Below, piece after piece: positions 17,676 to 26,998 of a stretch of 64,000 nt of DNA (within the stretch, counting starts at the first letter, position 1; every line of letters starts with the position of its first letter). Made by a program: the position numbers and the translations under genes. The notes beneath the pieces were generated by a model. The model did no database searches, was not told the origin of the DNA, and was given only the letters and a program-made list of their open reading frames with translations. The DNA is from Pseudomonas costantinii (GTDB lineage Bacteria > Pseudomonadota > Gammaproteobacteria > Pseudomonadales > Pseudomonadaceae): NCBI RefSeq assembly GCF_001870435.1, contig NZ_MDDR01000016.1, positions 1-64,000 on the forward strand, given 5' to 3'.

Positions 17676-18320
17676 TCAAGGGTGATCAAACAGGGCAAGA
17701 GAAAGGCGTTCCGAATCGTGCAGGTACAGGCTCATCGCCTCCTGCGCCGCCGGTTTGTTACCGCGCGCCAGTAACGCGTAAATCTCACGGTCCCGCTCCA
17801 GCCAGGGCGACTGGAAGCGTTGCTCATCGGGCGCGGCGCAAAACACCAGGCGCAGTTGGGCAATGACCTGGGCAAAAAACTCATCGAACAAAGGGCTACG
17901 CATCAAGCCCACAATCTGCTGGTGAAACAGCAAGCTGTGGGTGGCCACGGCACGCCAGTCTTCACGCTCCCGAGCCAGGCTGGTGGCCTCGATGGCGTTT
18001 TGCATGCGCTCGGCCTGATCATCCGTCAGCGCGCTACTCTGGGCGATGGCCTGCAACTCGAGCGTGCGTCGTACGACGAACAGATCACGCACTTCGTCTC
18101 GCTCCAGCCGTCGAACCATCACACCTTTGTTACGCACATAGCGAGTGAGCCCCTCTTGCCCCAAACGATGCAACGCTTCACGAATCGTATTGCGCGATGC
18201 GTTATAAGCCTTGACCAAGTCCACCTCGACCAGCGCCATGCCCGGTAACAGGCGCCCACCGATGATGTCAGCACGTAGTTCCAAGGCAATTTGGTCGGCT
18301 AAAGACAAACGAAGCGTCAT
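17676..18320 (-). CDS. GntR/FadR-family (FCD) regulator
   Basis: A 214-residue regulator with an N-terminal winged helix-turn-helix (YNASRNTIREALHRLGQEGL, about residues 40-60) and a C-terminal all-helical FCD ligand domain (VVRRTLELQAIAQS onward, with spaced His residues for a metal-bound carboxylate ligand). ATG 18320 follows GAGGTAG. It is co-transcribed with the DUF1989 gene and is therefore its likely local regulator; its effector is probably the substrate or product of that enzyme (inference). Confidence 0.85.
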   Translation of the reverse strand: MTLRLSLADQIALELRADIIGGRLLPGMALVEVDLVKAYNASRNTIREALHRLGQEGLTRYVRNKGVMVRRLERDEVRDLFVVRRTLELQAIAQSSALTDDQAERMQNAIEATSLAREREDWRAVATHSLLFHQQIVGLMRSPLFDEFFAQVIAQLRLVFCAAPDEQRFQSPWLERDREIYALLARGNKPAAQEAMSLYLHDSERLSLALFDHP

Positions 18321-18453
18321 CACTACCTCACGATTGTTGAACAATCTTTACTGAAGAGATAATCACTTTTCATGCCAACGCCGCTGGAGGTTGTCAGGAT
18401 GGGTAAAAGGGTTTAACTCCGCTAAAGTGCGCGCTTGTTCGCGAGGCAGTCCT

Positions 18454-19032
18454 ATGCGTTATTCATCAGACCATAAAGCCCAAACGCACCAACGCATCAT
18501 CAAGGAAGCCTCCGCGCGCTTTCGTCGCGACGGCATTGACGCGACTGGCCTGCAGCCATTGATGAGGGCGTTAAATCTGACGCACGGCGGGTTCTACGCG
18601 CATTTCAAATCCAAGGATGAGCTGGTGGAAAAAGCCCTGCAGGCTGCGGCTACGGAGCTGGATACGCATTGCGATATGTTGTTCAGCCAAGTGCAGCCAC
18701 TTGAGGCGTTTATAGACAGCTATCTTTCGGAGCGGCATCAGGCTTCACCTGACCAAGGCTGCCCTCTGCCAACCATGTCGGCGGAGTTAGGGTTGAGAGG
18801 GCAGCATAGCCCCACCACGGATGCAGTGCTTGGGGCTCGCTTAAAGCAGATTGAGGTAGCCCTGGGAGGCGCGAATGCTGATGAACAGAGCCTGATGGTG
18901 ATGTCGACGTTGGTGGGCGCGTTGGTGCTGGCCAGGAGTGTCGAGAGTGCGCAATTGGCAACACGTATCTTGGAAGTGGTGCGGGAAAGCTTGAAAGCGC
19001 AAATCTCAAAAGATGAAAAAGCCGGTCAATGA
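18454..19032 (+). CDS. TetR-family transcriptional regulator
   Basis: A 192-residue TetR-type repressor. The N-terminal DNA-binding domain includes THQRIIKEASARFRRDGIDA and the recognition helix LMRALNLTHGGFYAHFKSKDELV. The C-terminal domain (ESAQLATRILEVVRESL) is the ligand/dimer part. ATG 18454 is chosen because the family core begins there. It is divergent from the GntR gene and ends 23 bases from the stop of the convergent ComEA-like gene. Its targets are not evident from the neighbourhood. Confidence 0.85.
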   Translation: MRYSSDHKAQTHQRIIKEASARFRRDGIDATGLQPLMRALNLTHGGFYAHFKSKDELVEKALQAAATELDTHCDMLFSQVQPLEAFIDSYLSERHQASPDQGCPLPTMSAELGLRGQHSPTTDAVLGARLKQIEVALGGANADEQSLMVMSTLVGALVLARSVESAQLATRILEVVRESLKAQISKDEKAGQ

Positions 19033-19054
19033 CCGGCCTCCCTGGCGATTTCCC

Positions 19055-19387
19055 TTAGTTGATTGCCAGCCTTTCGCGGTTCTTTTCCAACAGCGCCTTA
19101 CCGATACCCTTCACCTCCAACAACTCATCGACCGCCATGAACGGACCGTTGCTCTCGCGATAAGCGATGATCGCTTTGGCTTTGGCGGCGCCGATGCCAA
19201 ACAGATCTCGGCGGAGCGTTTCTGCGTCGGCTGCGTTGAGGTTAACCTTGGCGGATTGTTCGGTCTTGGTCATCTGGGCAGAGATCGGGGTTGGGGTTTC
19301 GGGTTTGGCGGATGGGGCTGCGGTGGTCGCTACCGAGAGGGTGGTGAGGAAGGCGAAGATTAGGGAAGAGATGTAGGTGTTTTGCAT
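19055..19387 (-). CDS. ComEA-like helix-hairpin-helix protein
   Basis: A 110-residue protein with an N-terminal signal peptide (IFAFLTTLSVATTAAPSA) and a C-terminal pair of helix-hairpin-helix motifs (VNLNAADAETL, FGIGAAKAKAI, LLEVKGIGKALLEK). ComEA proteins bind DNA in the periplasm during uptake; this short form is found next to wbpM in Pseudomonas generally. ATG 19387 gives the signal peptide directly. A wbpM terminator lies upstream. Confidence 0.85.
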   Translation of the reverse strand: MQNTYISSLIFAFLTTLSVATTAAPSAKPETPTPISAQMTKTEQSAKVNLNAADAETLRRDLFGIGAAKAKAIIAYRESNGPFMAVDELLEVKGIGKALLEKNRERLAIN

Positions 19388-19415
19388 TGGTGACGCTCCA
19401 TGACATCGGTAAGAG

Positions 19416-19441
19416 AAAAGCAGCTTTCCGAAGCTGCTTTT
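19416..19441 (-). terminator. Intrinsic terminator after wbpM
   Basis: AAAAGCAGCTT and AAGCTGCTTTT form a perfect 11-bp stem around a four-base loop, with the A/T ends supplying the U tract in either direction. It lies 57 bases beyond the wbpM stop and just ahead of the ComEA-like gene, so it closes the wbpV-wbpL-wbpM transcript. Confidence 0.8.
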
Positions 19442-19497
19442 CAAACTTAGGCGATGTTTGGGGAGAGTCAAAAATGGGTGAGTTACAGGGTGTTAAC

Positions 19498-21492
19498 TCA
19501 CGGCTCCAGGCGACGCTGCTGATGGATCCAGTCCACAATTTCACCGTCTGGGGTATAACCGCTGACGGTGTCACGCAAGAGCTGGCGCACGCGCGCGTAG
19601 TCATCCTGATCCACGGCAGCCAGCAGCTCCGCCAGCTTGCCCTTGAGTACGTCCCACGACAAATAGTCTTCGTTGGCACTCATGATCATAGGGTGCTGGG
19701 TAGCAACTACGTTGTCGCCGATCAGTAACTCCTCGTAAAGCTTTTCGCCGGGGCGCAGGCCGGTGAACTCGATAGCTATGTCGCCGTGAGGATTTTTGTC
19801 AGAGCGAATACTCAAGCCGGACAGGTGAACCATCCTCTCAGCGAGTTCGACGATTTTCACCGGTTCCCCCATATCCAACACGAACACATCGCCTCCAAGG
19901 CCCATGGAGCCAGCTTGGATGACCAACTGTGCGGCTTCGGGGATAGTCATGAAGTAGCGGGTGATTTTTGGATGAGTGACCGTGATGGGCCCGCCTGACT
20001 TGATTTGCTTGTGAAACAGAGGGATCACCGAGCCGGAGGAGCCTAGTACATTACCGAACCGAACCATGGTGAAACGGGTTTTATTGACTCGCGAAATATT
20101 GGCCTTGTCGCCGAACAACACGGGGGCCAGCTCACGGCTGAGGGCTTGGAGGGTCAACTCGGCAAGGCGTTTAGTGCTGCCCATGACGTTAGTAGGACGT
20201 ACAGCCTTATCAGTTGAGATAAGTACAAAGTTAGAAACGCCCGCCTGGAGAGCAGCTTGAGCGGTATTCAGTGTGCCAATCACGTTGTTCAACACGCCTT
20301 CGGCGATGTTGTGCTCAACCATGGGCACGTGTTTATAGGCCGCTGCGTGATAGACGGTATCTACTTGCCAAGCCTTCATTATGTCCAGGAGTTTACTCTG
20401 GTTACGCACCGATCCAAGAATAGGTAACAATCGGACGGAGAGCGACTCATGAGCAATACGCTGTTCAAGCTCGGACATTATGCTGTAGAGATTGAACTCA
20501 CTGTGCTCCAACAACAACAAGGTTTTAGGATTCAGCTCCAGAATCTGGCGGCATAGTTCGGCACCTATGGAGCCACCAGCGCCCGTTACGAGGACGCTTT
20601 GCCGCGTGATGCAATGCTCTAACAGCTCAGCTTGCGCGGGAACCGCATCCCGCCCCAGCAAGTCCGCGATATCGACTTCCTGGATGTCATCTACCTTCAC
20701 CCGGCCACTCGCAAGATCCATGAAACCGGGCACACTGCGAACATGTAACGGAAAACCTTCGAGGAACCCCAAAATTTCTCGTCGCCGACCTCTGTTGGAC
20801 GACGGTATGGCCAACAGAATTTCCTGCGCGCCTGTTGCATCGATCATTCGCTGAATGTGCCTGGGCTTATAAACCTGCAAGCCTGAAATGACTCGGTCAG
20901 AAATACCATCATCGTCGTCGATAAATGCTACCGGTCGCATGACACGGCCCATGCGCAAAGCGGCCACCAACTGATTACCAGCAGCACCCGCACCGTAAAT
21001 CGCAACGCGTGGAAGACCGTCTTCCCGACTGGTGAAGGGCACGTGCTGCGCCGCCGTAAACCAATCCCCCAGGAAGTACTGACGCATGGCCAGGCGTAAG
21101 CCGCCGACCAATATTAAGCTCAGCCACCAATAGTTAAAAATGATGGACCTAGGCACGACAGTCTGGTGATTGCTATATAAATAAACCACTACCCCGAGTA
21201 TCAAAGATGAAAGGCTGACCGCTTTGATTATCACGATCAAAGCATCGTTACCGAAGTAACGCATAACGGCTCGGTACATTCCAAAGCGAATAAATAACGG
21301 GATGGCGACGATCGGCGCACTCAAGAACAACCAGCGGTGCTGCGTCACAGGGTTGATCATGTCGTCTACCCCTAAACGAACGACAAACGCCATCCACAAA
21401 GCCAGCCAGACCAAAAAAACGTCTGTGATGACTTGCAAGACACGCTTGCGCCGCCTGGGAAGGCCTAACAGGTATGACCGGACAGTACTCAT
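19498..21492 (-). CDS. wbpM: WbpM-type UDP-GlcNAc 4,6-dehydratase (inner membrane)
   Basis: A 664-residue protein, the length of P. aeruginosa WbpM (about 665). Four N-terminal membrane helices are followed by a CoA-binding-like Rossmann region (YGAGAAGNQLV) and the catalytic SDR domain (VTGAGGSIGAELCRQIL, about residue 290). The active site reads STDKAVRPTNVMGSTKR, with Met in place of the usual SDR Tyr, as in this subfamily. It makes the 4-keto-6-deoxy precursor of UDP-QuiNAc/FucNAc. ATG 21492 is chosen over an upstream start by family length. It marks the conserved end of the O-antigen locus. Confidence 0.94.
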   Translation of the reverse strand: MSTVRSYLLGLPRRRKRVLQVITDVFLVWLALWMAFVVRLGVDDMINPVTQHRWLFLSAPIVAIPLFIRFGMYRAVMRYFGNDALIVIIKAVSLSSLILGVVVYLYSNHQTVVPRSIIFNYWWLSLILVGGLRLAMRQYFLGDWFTAAQHVPFTSREDGLPRVAIYGAGAAGNQLVAALRMGRVMRPVAFIDDDDGISDRVISGLQVYKPRHIQRMIDATGAQEILLAIPSSNRGRRREILGFLEGFPLHVRSVPGFMDLASGRVKVDDIQEVDIADLLGRDAVPAQAELLEHCITRQSVLVTGAGGSIGAELCRQILELNPKTLLLLEHSEFNLYSIMSELEQRIAHESLSVRLLPILGSVRNQSKLLDIMKAWQVDTVYHAAAYKHVPMVEHNIAEGVLNNVIGTLNTAQAALQAGVSNFVLISTDKAVRPTNVMGSTKRLAELTLQALSRELAPVLFGDKANISRVNKTRFTMVRFGNVLGSSGSVIPLFHKQIKSGGPITVTHPKITRYFMTIPEAAQLVIQAGSMGLGGDVFVLDMGEPVKIVELAERMVHLSGLSIRSDKNPHGDIAIEFTGLRPGEKLYEELLIGDNVVATQHPMIMSANEDYLSWDVLKGKLAELLAAVDQDDYARVRQLLRDTVSGYTPDGEIVDWIHQQRRLEP

Positions 21493-21606
21493 AAACCCTT
21501 CAAACACCTCTGCTGCTCCTATTCCTGTCGCCACTCTGTAATGCTTAACTCAACTAGTTTGTGCAGGCGTCATTGACGCTAATGCCCACTGACTGGAAAA
21601 ATCCCA

Positions 21607-22623
21607 TCATGTTTCCAGTTCCCCCGCTTTGTACTTCATCGCTAGAACCATTAACGGCGCATACGCAATAACCAGCCCAAGCAAACCGTTCAGACCTAAT
21701 ACACCTACACCAATGGCGATGGGCGTCAACCAAAATAGATTGATCGCCAAGACCGACAGCGTCACCGGCAAATGCCCACCCACTTTACGAGACGCAAACT
21801 GATAGGCATGACTGCGATGGGCTTCATAGACTTTGTCACCTCGCATCAGCCGTCGGCTCAACGTAAATGTCGCATCAACAATAAAAACGCCTAAGAGAAT
21901 CAACCACACCCACAGCAAATTTGCGTCCTGCCATGCCGCCGCCAGGGAAAGCCCGCCGAGGATAAGCCCCAGAAAACCGCTACCCGCATCCCCCATGAAT
22001 ATTCTCGCCGCAGGGAAGTTCCAATAGAGGAAACCAAGGACCGCCATACTCAAGAGCAGTGGCGCCCAGATGAGCGCTTGATATCCACCCCACCAGTAGA
22101 CCAGGCAAGCGCCAAGGCATGCGCACATCGCCTCGACACTTGCCAAACCATCAATACCGTCCATGAAATTATAAAGGTTGAGCATCCACACCAGATAAAA
22201 AACAGCGAGGATATGACCTACCCACCCAAAATCAACGATCAGGCCCGGCAAGCTGATCGCAGGCAGGCCACCCAACCAGACCAGTACCCAGACTGCAGCA
22301 CCGAAGTGCCCCAGCAAACGCCACCGGGCGGCGATGTGACCATGATCATCAAGAAACCCCAGTAGCGCGACCGCGGCCCCTGCGCCCATAAGTGCCCAGA
22401 TGACCGCGTGGGGCACCTCGTCACTGACGAACAATATCGGCAGTACCACCAGAAAGCTCACAACAATTGCGACCCCGCCGCCCCTTGGTGTCGGAACCGT
22501 GTGGGAACTGCGCGCGTTAGGTACATCAATCAAGCTTCGGGCCAGCGCATAGCGTCGCAATAACCAGGTCAACAGAAATGCAAGGGCTGCGACGACGGGC
22601 GCAAGCCACAGTAAGTGGTTCAT
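21607..22623 (-). CDS. wbpL: WbpL-type undecaprenyl-phosphate sugar-1-phosphate transferase
   Basis: A 338-residue, about ten-helix membrane enzyme of glycosyltransferase family 4/MraY-WecA type. The polyprenyl-binding and catalytic motifs are visible: RSSHTVPTPRGGG near residue 40, NFMDGIDGLAS in the middle and FMGDAGSGFLG. It starts O-unit assembly by transferring a QuiNAc- or FucNAc-1-phosphate to undecaprenyl phosphate at the inner membrane. It lies between the epimerase and wbpM on one minus-strand transcript. Confidence 0.92.
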   Translation of the reverse strand: MNHLLWLAPVVAALAFLLTWLLRRYALARSLIDVPNARSSHTVPTPRGGGVAIVVSFLVVLPILFVSDEVPHAVIWALMGAGAAVALLGFLDDHGHIAARWRLLGHFGAAVWVLVWLGGLPAISLPGLIVDFGWVGHILAVFYLVWMLNLYNFMDGIDGLASVEAMCACLGACLVYWWGGYQALIWAPLLLSMAVLGFLYWNFPAARIFMGDAGSGFLGLILGGLSLAAAWQDANLLWVWLILLGVFIVDATFTLSRRLMRGDKVYEAHRSHAYQFASRKVGGHLPVTLSVLAINLFWLTPIAIGVGVLGLNGLLGLVIAYAPLMVLAMKYKAGELET

Positions 22624-22661
22624 CAACAACTCCAATTCCGACTCCTATTTAAACGAACCAA

Positions 22662-23630
22662 CTACTTCAACTTTCCCTGAAAATGTTCAGCAGTCTTGCG
22701 TAAGGCAGCAGCTACCGTGGAAGGGGGAGTCCATCCCAGGAGGTCACGCGTTTTTTTGATATCAACCTGTAAAGATCCACACAGGCGCTGGCCGATTCCT
22801 TTACGTCCGATCAGCAGCAGGCAACAGCGCAATAGAACCTCCGGCACAGGAATCAGCCGCGCCGGCTTGTCTAACGCCACCCCGATACGATTCAACAGTT
22901 CAGTGGTCGACATATCGTCGTCGTCACTCACCAGGAATATCTGGTTGGCGGCAGCAGGATGGTGAAGGCACGTCACAATCAGATCAACCAAATTGTCCAG
23001 CGCCACCAAACTGCGCTGGCTATGAATCGCTCCCAATGGCAGGGCAATGCCTTTGCTCAGCCATACCATCATGCTGCGAAAATTTGCCTTGACGCCCGGC
23101 CCATACACCAGGACAGGACGAATAATAACAACCTCCATACCGGTCCTTTGTGCCAGCAACCGAAGCTGCTGCTCAGCCTCCATCTTGGAAATACCGTATG
23201 GACAGGATGGCGTGGGAAGGTCATCGGCCTTATAGGCTTCACCTGGTCGAGTGCCCTCCCCGTTGACCTTGATTGAACTGATAAAAATGAAGCGCTTTAC
23301 ACCCGCCCGTGCGGCTTGCTCCGCCAGCCTCAAAGTACCCTCGACATTAACCTTGCGATATTCTGCCAGCGGATCGCTCGTGCGATCAGACATCACGTGA
23401 ACGCGTGCAGCGCAGTGGACAAGCACATCAACTCCGGTAAGAGGAAGACTTTCTCCTACAAGGTAGTTTTCGCCTACACGCACCAGAACAGCGGCAGCTG
23501 GTAGCACTACTCCATCGCGGCGAACAAGAGCTGACACCTGACAATCTTCAGTTTTAACTAGTCGCTCCACTAGTGCCGCCCCAACAAAGCCACTTGCTCC
23601 AGTCACGAAGATTTTTTTCTTATGGATCAA
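22662..23630 (-). CDS. wbpV: WbpV-like nucleotide-sugar epimerase/reductase
   Basis: A 322-residue extended SDR with the NAD motif VTGASGFVGAALVERL and the YGISK catalytic Tyr-Lys. Gene order with wbpL and wbpM points to WbpV, which reduces the WbpM product to UDP-QuiNAc. The start is TTG, and this TTG overlaps the TGA (23627-23629) of an upstream reading frame that is now a pseudogene (TTGA). That explains the rare start codon: translation was once coupled to the upstream gene. A simple UDP-hexose 4-epimerase role is the alternative. Confidence 0.85.
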   Translation of the reverse strand: MIHKKKIFVTGASGFVGAALVERLVKTEDCQVSALVRRDGVVLPAAAVLVRVGENYLVGESLPLTGVDVLVHCAARVHVMSDRTSDPLAEYRKVNVEGTLRLAEQAARAGVKRFIFISSIKVNGEGTRPGEAYKADDLPTPSCPYGISKMEAEQQLRLLAQRTGMEVVIIRPVLVYGPGVKANFRSMMVWLSKGIALPLGAIHSQRSLVALDNLVDLIVTCLHHPAAANQIFLVSDDDDMSTTELLNRIGVALDKPARLIPVPEVLLRCCLLLIGRKGIGQRLCGSLQVDIKKTRDLLGWTPPSTVAAALRKTAEHFQGKLK

Positions 23631-24209
23631 TCCGCACTCTCCAGCCGCCTGTACACATAGAAATAGTGTTCCATAACCTTTTCAATAGCGAACGAATACA
23701 CAGCCAGGTTGCCTCCTGGCCCCCATCCTCCGGCCACACCGTATCAGGCGCGCATCTGCCATCTCAACATCCAACAGCCTTCGTGTGGATCAGCCATCCT
23801 CGCTGGATTATCAGAATTGGCGCCTTCAATCGACCGAAACCATCACATCCAACAGTTTCAACACCCGCCTTTCACAAAATAGACGAGCAACCAACCAGAC
23901 AAGTACGCCCCCCCCCAGGCCGTTCATTATTTTGGCAGCACCGGTCGGAATGGAACAGCGCAACGTAAGGCCTACGAATAATGGAGGGCTGCTTGTATTG
24001 ACTATCACGAGGACGACAGGCTCGAGCGTCCGCCTCCTACCCAACCACTTATCACCAACCCAAGCAGCCAAGTAGCGGGCAGTAACTAACAGTTTGAAGA
24101 CATATTTTCGGCTCCAAATTCGGGAAATACTCACCTGTCCCAAAATCTTGGCAATTGGCCCCAAGGTAGGATTGTAGCGGCCGAAGAACAGACGATGCCT
24201 CGGGAGTGA
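23627..24209 (-). pseudogene. Degraded glycosyltransferase gene upstream of wbpV
   Basis: Two frames on the minus strand look like pieces of one protein. Codons from 24209 down to 23826 read through RYNPTLGPIAKILG, KYVFKLLVTARYLAAWV and NTSSPPLFVGL, the last like the TSPPLFVG of WbuB-type family 4 glycosyltransferases. A second frame from 23743 to the TGA at 23627 ends YSFAIEKVMEHYFYVYRRLESAD-type sequence (split here as YSFAIEKVMEHY and FYVYRRLESAD), a usual family 4 C-terminus. The middle (nucleotide-binding part) is missing and the frames differ. The N-terminus is also lost. The family call is tentative; the decay is clear. Confidence 0.6.
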
Positions 24210-24603
24210 TCACGTCCATACGCGCTGATGCAACTCTGTGAAGCGATGCGCCAACCTGGTGCCTGGCAGCGCAAGGTTTTAGGACTAACGCACCAACCGG
24301 CGCGGCACCACTGATTAGCCTGCCGATCGCTTAAGCTTGGAACACTGACCTAGGAATCTCACATCGTCATGCAAAACATACTTGCGTGGTGCCTTGTTCA
24401 GAGGTGCTGCGCACTAAGTCAGCTGAACTTTTTACATGTAAATTCAATAACCTGTACGAAATCAAGGACTATTTAATGCATCAAGGCCATGTTAAAGTCC
24501 ATCAGTCTGCAAATCCATCTGCAGCCCACGTGTATTATAGGCCATTTCCGTAACCATCAGATCGATTGGGCGGTTTTCATAGGCGTTAACAGGTAAGGTT
24601 CCC
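24210..24603. other. Non-coding stretch ahead of the plus-strand O-antigen block
   Basis: I find no supportable gene here. It separates the minus-strand wbpV-wbpL-wbpM unit and its pseudogene from the plus-strand rfbF block, so the promoter for the latter should lie within it. AT-rich patches occur at 24426-24480 and around the TATTAT at 24533, but no -35/-10 pair with normal spacing convinced me. AGGTAAGG just before 24604 is the rfbF ribosome site. Confidence 0.5.
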
Positions 24604-25374
24604 ATGAAGGCGGTAATTTTGGCGGGCGGACTCGGCACGCGTATCTCTGAAGAGTCTCATCTGCGCCCCAAACCGATGATCGAGATAGGCGGCAAGCCGA
24701 TTCTCTGGCATATCATGAAAATCTACTCCTATCACGGAATCAACGATTTCGTGATTTGCTGTGGTTACAAGGGATATGTCATCAAGGAGTATTTCGCCAA
24801 CTATTTTCTGCACATGTCAGACGTCACCTTCGACATGTCAAATAACACCATGGAAGTTCATCAACGCTACGTCGAGCCTTGGCGAGTGACACTGGTCAAT
24901 ACCGGTGAAGAAACCATGACCGGTGGGCGCCTCAAGCGCGTTCGAGATCATCTGGGTAATGAACCATTCTGCTTTACCTATGGTGATGGTGTCGCCGACG
25001 TAAATATCCGTCAATTGATCGACTTCCATCAGGCACATGGCAAGCTCGCGACTGTCACAGCTATCCAGCCGCCTGGTCGTTATGGCGCGTTGGACATACA
25101 CGGCAATCAGGTTGGCAGCTTCCAGGAAAAGCCAGCCGGCGACGGCGCCTGGATCAACGGCGGATATTTTGTCCTTGACCCAAAAGTAATTGATTACATT
25201 GATGGCGATCAGTCCATCTGGGAGGCCGAGCCACTTATGAGCCTTGCGCGTGAGGGAAACCTCATGTCCTATGAGCATCGCGGTTTCTGGCAGGCTATGG
25301 ATACGCTTCGCGACAAAAATCATCTCGAGGATCTTTGGGCCAAAGGTAATCCGCCTTGGAAACACTGGGCATGA
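24604..25374 (+). CDS. rfbF: Glucose-1-phosphate cytidylyltransferase
   Basis: A 256-residue nucleotidyltransferase with the signature [13 protein letters not shown] and [18 protein letters not shown] at the N-terminus and [11 protein letters not shown] in the middle, as in RfbF. It joins CTP and glucose-1-phosphate to give CDP-glucose, the first step to CDP-linked 6-deoxy sugars. Its stop overlaps the rfbG start (ATGA), and the next four genes follow in the same tight way. Confidence 0.95.
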   Translation: MKAVILAGGLGTRISEESHLRPKPMIEIGGKPILWHIMKIYSYHGINDFVICCGYKGYVIKEYFANYFLHMSDVTFDMSNNTMEVHQRYVEPWRVTLVNTGEETMTGGRLKRVRDHLGNEPFCFTYGDGVADVNIRQLIDFHQAHGKLATVTAIQPPGRYGALDIHGNQVGSFQEKPAGDGAWINGGYFVLDPKVIDYIDGDQSIWEAEPLMSLAREGNLMSYEHRGFWQAMDTLRDKNHLEDLWAKGNPPWKHWA

Positions 25375-26450
25375 AGCAGTTCGGTGATGTTTATCGAGGT
25401 CGCAGAGTCCTTCTCACCGGGCACACAGGATTCAAGGGCAGTTGGCTGGCAACCTGGCTTGCTGAGCTCGGAGCGGAGGTTACCGGTCTGGGGCTGAACC
25501 CTGAAAGCTCACCAGATCACTGGAGCCTGTTAAGCACCCCCTCGGTTGACCTGCGCGCTGATATCCGCGACAACGCGCGCGTGAGGGCAGCCTTCGATCA
25601 GTCACAGCCAGAAATCGTCTTCCATTTAGCCGCCCAGGCCCTGGTCCGCCGCTCATATCGTGAGCCTCTGGAAAGCTGGTCGACCAATGTGATGGGCACT
25701 GCCAATATCCTGGAGGCTTGCCGCCTGACGCCCAGTGTACGAGCAGTAGTAGTGATTACTACGGACAAGGTCTACGCCAACAGTGAGTGGCCTTGGGGCT
25801 ATCGCGAAAACGATCCCCTCGGCGGGCATGACCCCTATAGCGCCTCCAAAGCGGCCAGTGAGCTGCTCGTTGATAGTTACCGGAAGTCTTTCTGGCAGGG
25901 TGCCGATACACCATTGATCGCTTCGGCACGTGCCGGAAACGTAATTGGCGGAGGCGATTGGTCTGAAGATCGCCTGGTACCCGACTTGGTAAGGTCGGTA
26001 GCTGCAGGCAGATCCCTGGAGATTCGCTCTCCTCAGTCCACTCGCCCCTGGCAACACGTACTCGAATGTTTATCTGGGTACCTGTTACTGGGCCAGCACC
26101 TTCTGAAAGCCGACAAAACCATGGCTGCGGCCTGGAATTTTGGCCCGGCGGCGCAAGATAACCGTACGGTTGCTCAGGTGCTTTCCAGCCTACAGGCGTA
26201 CTGGCCGGATCTTGCTTGGCATACTACTGCCGCTCCACAGCCACATGAAGCCAACCTGCTGTACCTAGATTGTGCCCAAGCTAGAAGCCGATTGAATTGG
26301 CAACCGGTATGGAGCCTGGAACAGGGTTTAAAGATGACCGCGGATTGGTATCGTCATCAAGCCTCAAGTGGGCAGGCAATTACACTTGAGCAGTTAGCTC
26401 TATATGTCGATGCCGCCTCCCGTGCTGGCTGCATCTGGACTCAGACATGA
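25371..26450 (+). CDS. rfbG: CDP-glucose 4,6-dehydratase
   Basis: A 359-residue extended SDR with the cofactor motif [16 protein letters not shown] and catalytic [12 protein letters not shown], both typical of RfbG. It converts CDP-glucose to CDP-4-keto-6-deoxyglucose. ATG 25371 overlaps the rfbF stop; an in-frame codon at 25356 is less likely. No ddhC/ddhD-type 3-deoxygenation genes follow, so this is not the usual paratose/abequose/tyvelose route. Confidence 0.95.
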   Translation: MKQFGDVYRGRRVLLTGHTGFKGSWLATWLAELGAEVTGLGLNPESSPDHWSLLSTPSVDLRADIRDNARVRAAFDQSQPEIVFHLAAQALVRRSYREPLESWSTNVMGTANILEACRLTPSVRAVVVITTDKVYANSEWPWGYRENDPLGGHDPYSASKAASELLVDSYRKSFWQGADTPLIASARAGNVIGGGDWSEDRLVPDLVRSVAAGRSLEIRSPQSTRPWQHVLECLSGYLLLGQHLLKADKTMAAAWNFGPAAQDNRTVAQVLSSLQAYWPDLAWHTTAAPQPHEANLLYLDCAQARSRLNWQPVWSLEQGLKMTADWYRHQASSGQAITLEQLALYVDAASRAGCIWTQT

Positions 26451-26998
26451 ATATCGTAAATACGACCATTGCCGGAGCCGTAGTAATAGAGACAAAGCCT
26501 TTTCAGGACCATCGCGGTGCATTCAGTCGACTATTCTGCGAAAGAGAGCTCTCGCAAGTGATTGGCCCGCAAGGAATAGTCCAGATCAACCACTCCCGGA
26601 CGACCACCAGAGGTGCAGTTCGCGGCTTGCATTTCCAACATGCCCCACATGCGGAAATGAAGCTTGTTCGCTGCCTCAAAGGGCGCGTATGGGACGTAGT
26701 CGTTGATTTGCGCGCTAACTCTGAGACGTTTCTGAAGTGGCACGCCGAAGAGCTGAGCCCCGAAAACGGCCGCATGCTGGTGATTCCTCAAGGCTGTGCT
26801 CATGGTTTTCAGGTACTGGAGACGGAGAGCGAACTACTTTATCTGCACACTGCGTTTTACGAACCCGGCGCCGAGGGTGCGGTACGCCATGACGACCCTC
26901 GGCTGGCAATTATTTGGCCGCTTCCAGTTACCGATCTTTCAGAGCGCGACAAGAATCATGCGCTGCTTTCCACCGAATTCGCCGGACTTCATGTATGA
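26447..26998 (+). CDS. RmlC-like sugar 3,5-epimerase family protein
   Basis: A 183-residue cupin with the RmlC family pattern: FSRLFCERE, VRGLHFQHAPHAEMKLVRC with the catalytic-type His, VVDLRANSETFLKWHAEEL and PQGCAHGFQVLE. Such enzymes invert C3 and/or C5 of 4-keto-6-deoxy sugars. Given its neighbours, its substrate is probably a CDP-linked 4-keto sugar rather than dTDP-rhamnose precursor; no rmlA/B/D genes are nearby. It overlaps genes on both sides by four bases. Confidence 0.88.
   Translation: MNIVNTTIAGAVVIETKPFQDHRGAFSRLFCERELSQVIGPQGIVQINHSRTTTRGAVRGLHFQHAPHAEMKLVRCLKGRVWDVVVDLRANSETFLKWHAEELSPENGRMLVIPQGCAHGFQVLETESELLYLHTAFYEPGAEGAVRHDDPRLAIIWPLPVTDLSERDKNHALLSTEFAGLHV

Noticed and set aside
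24420..24600. A sigma-70 promoter for the rfbF block
   Set aside because: AT-rich patches and a TATTAT exist, but no -35 element at 16-18 bp spacing was convincing.
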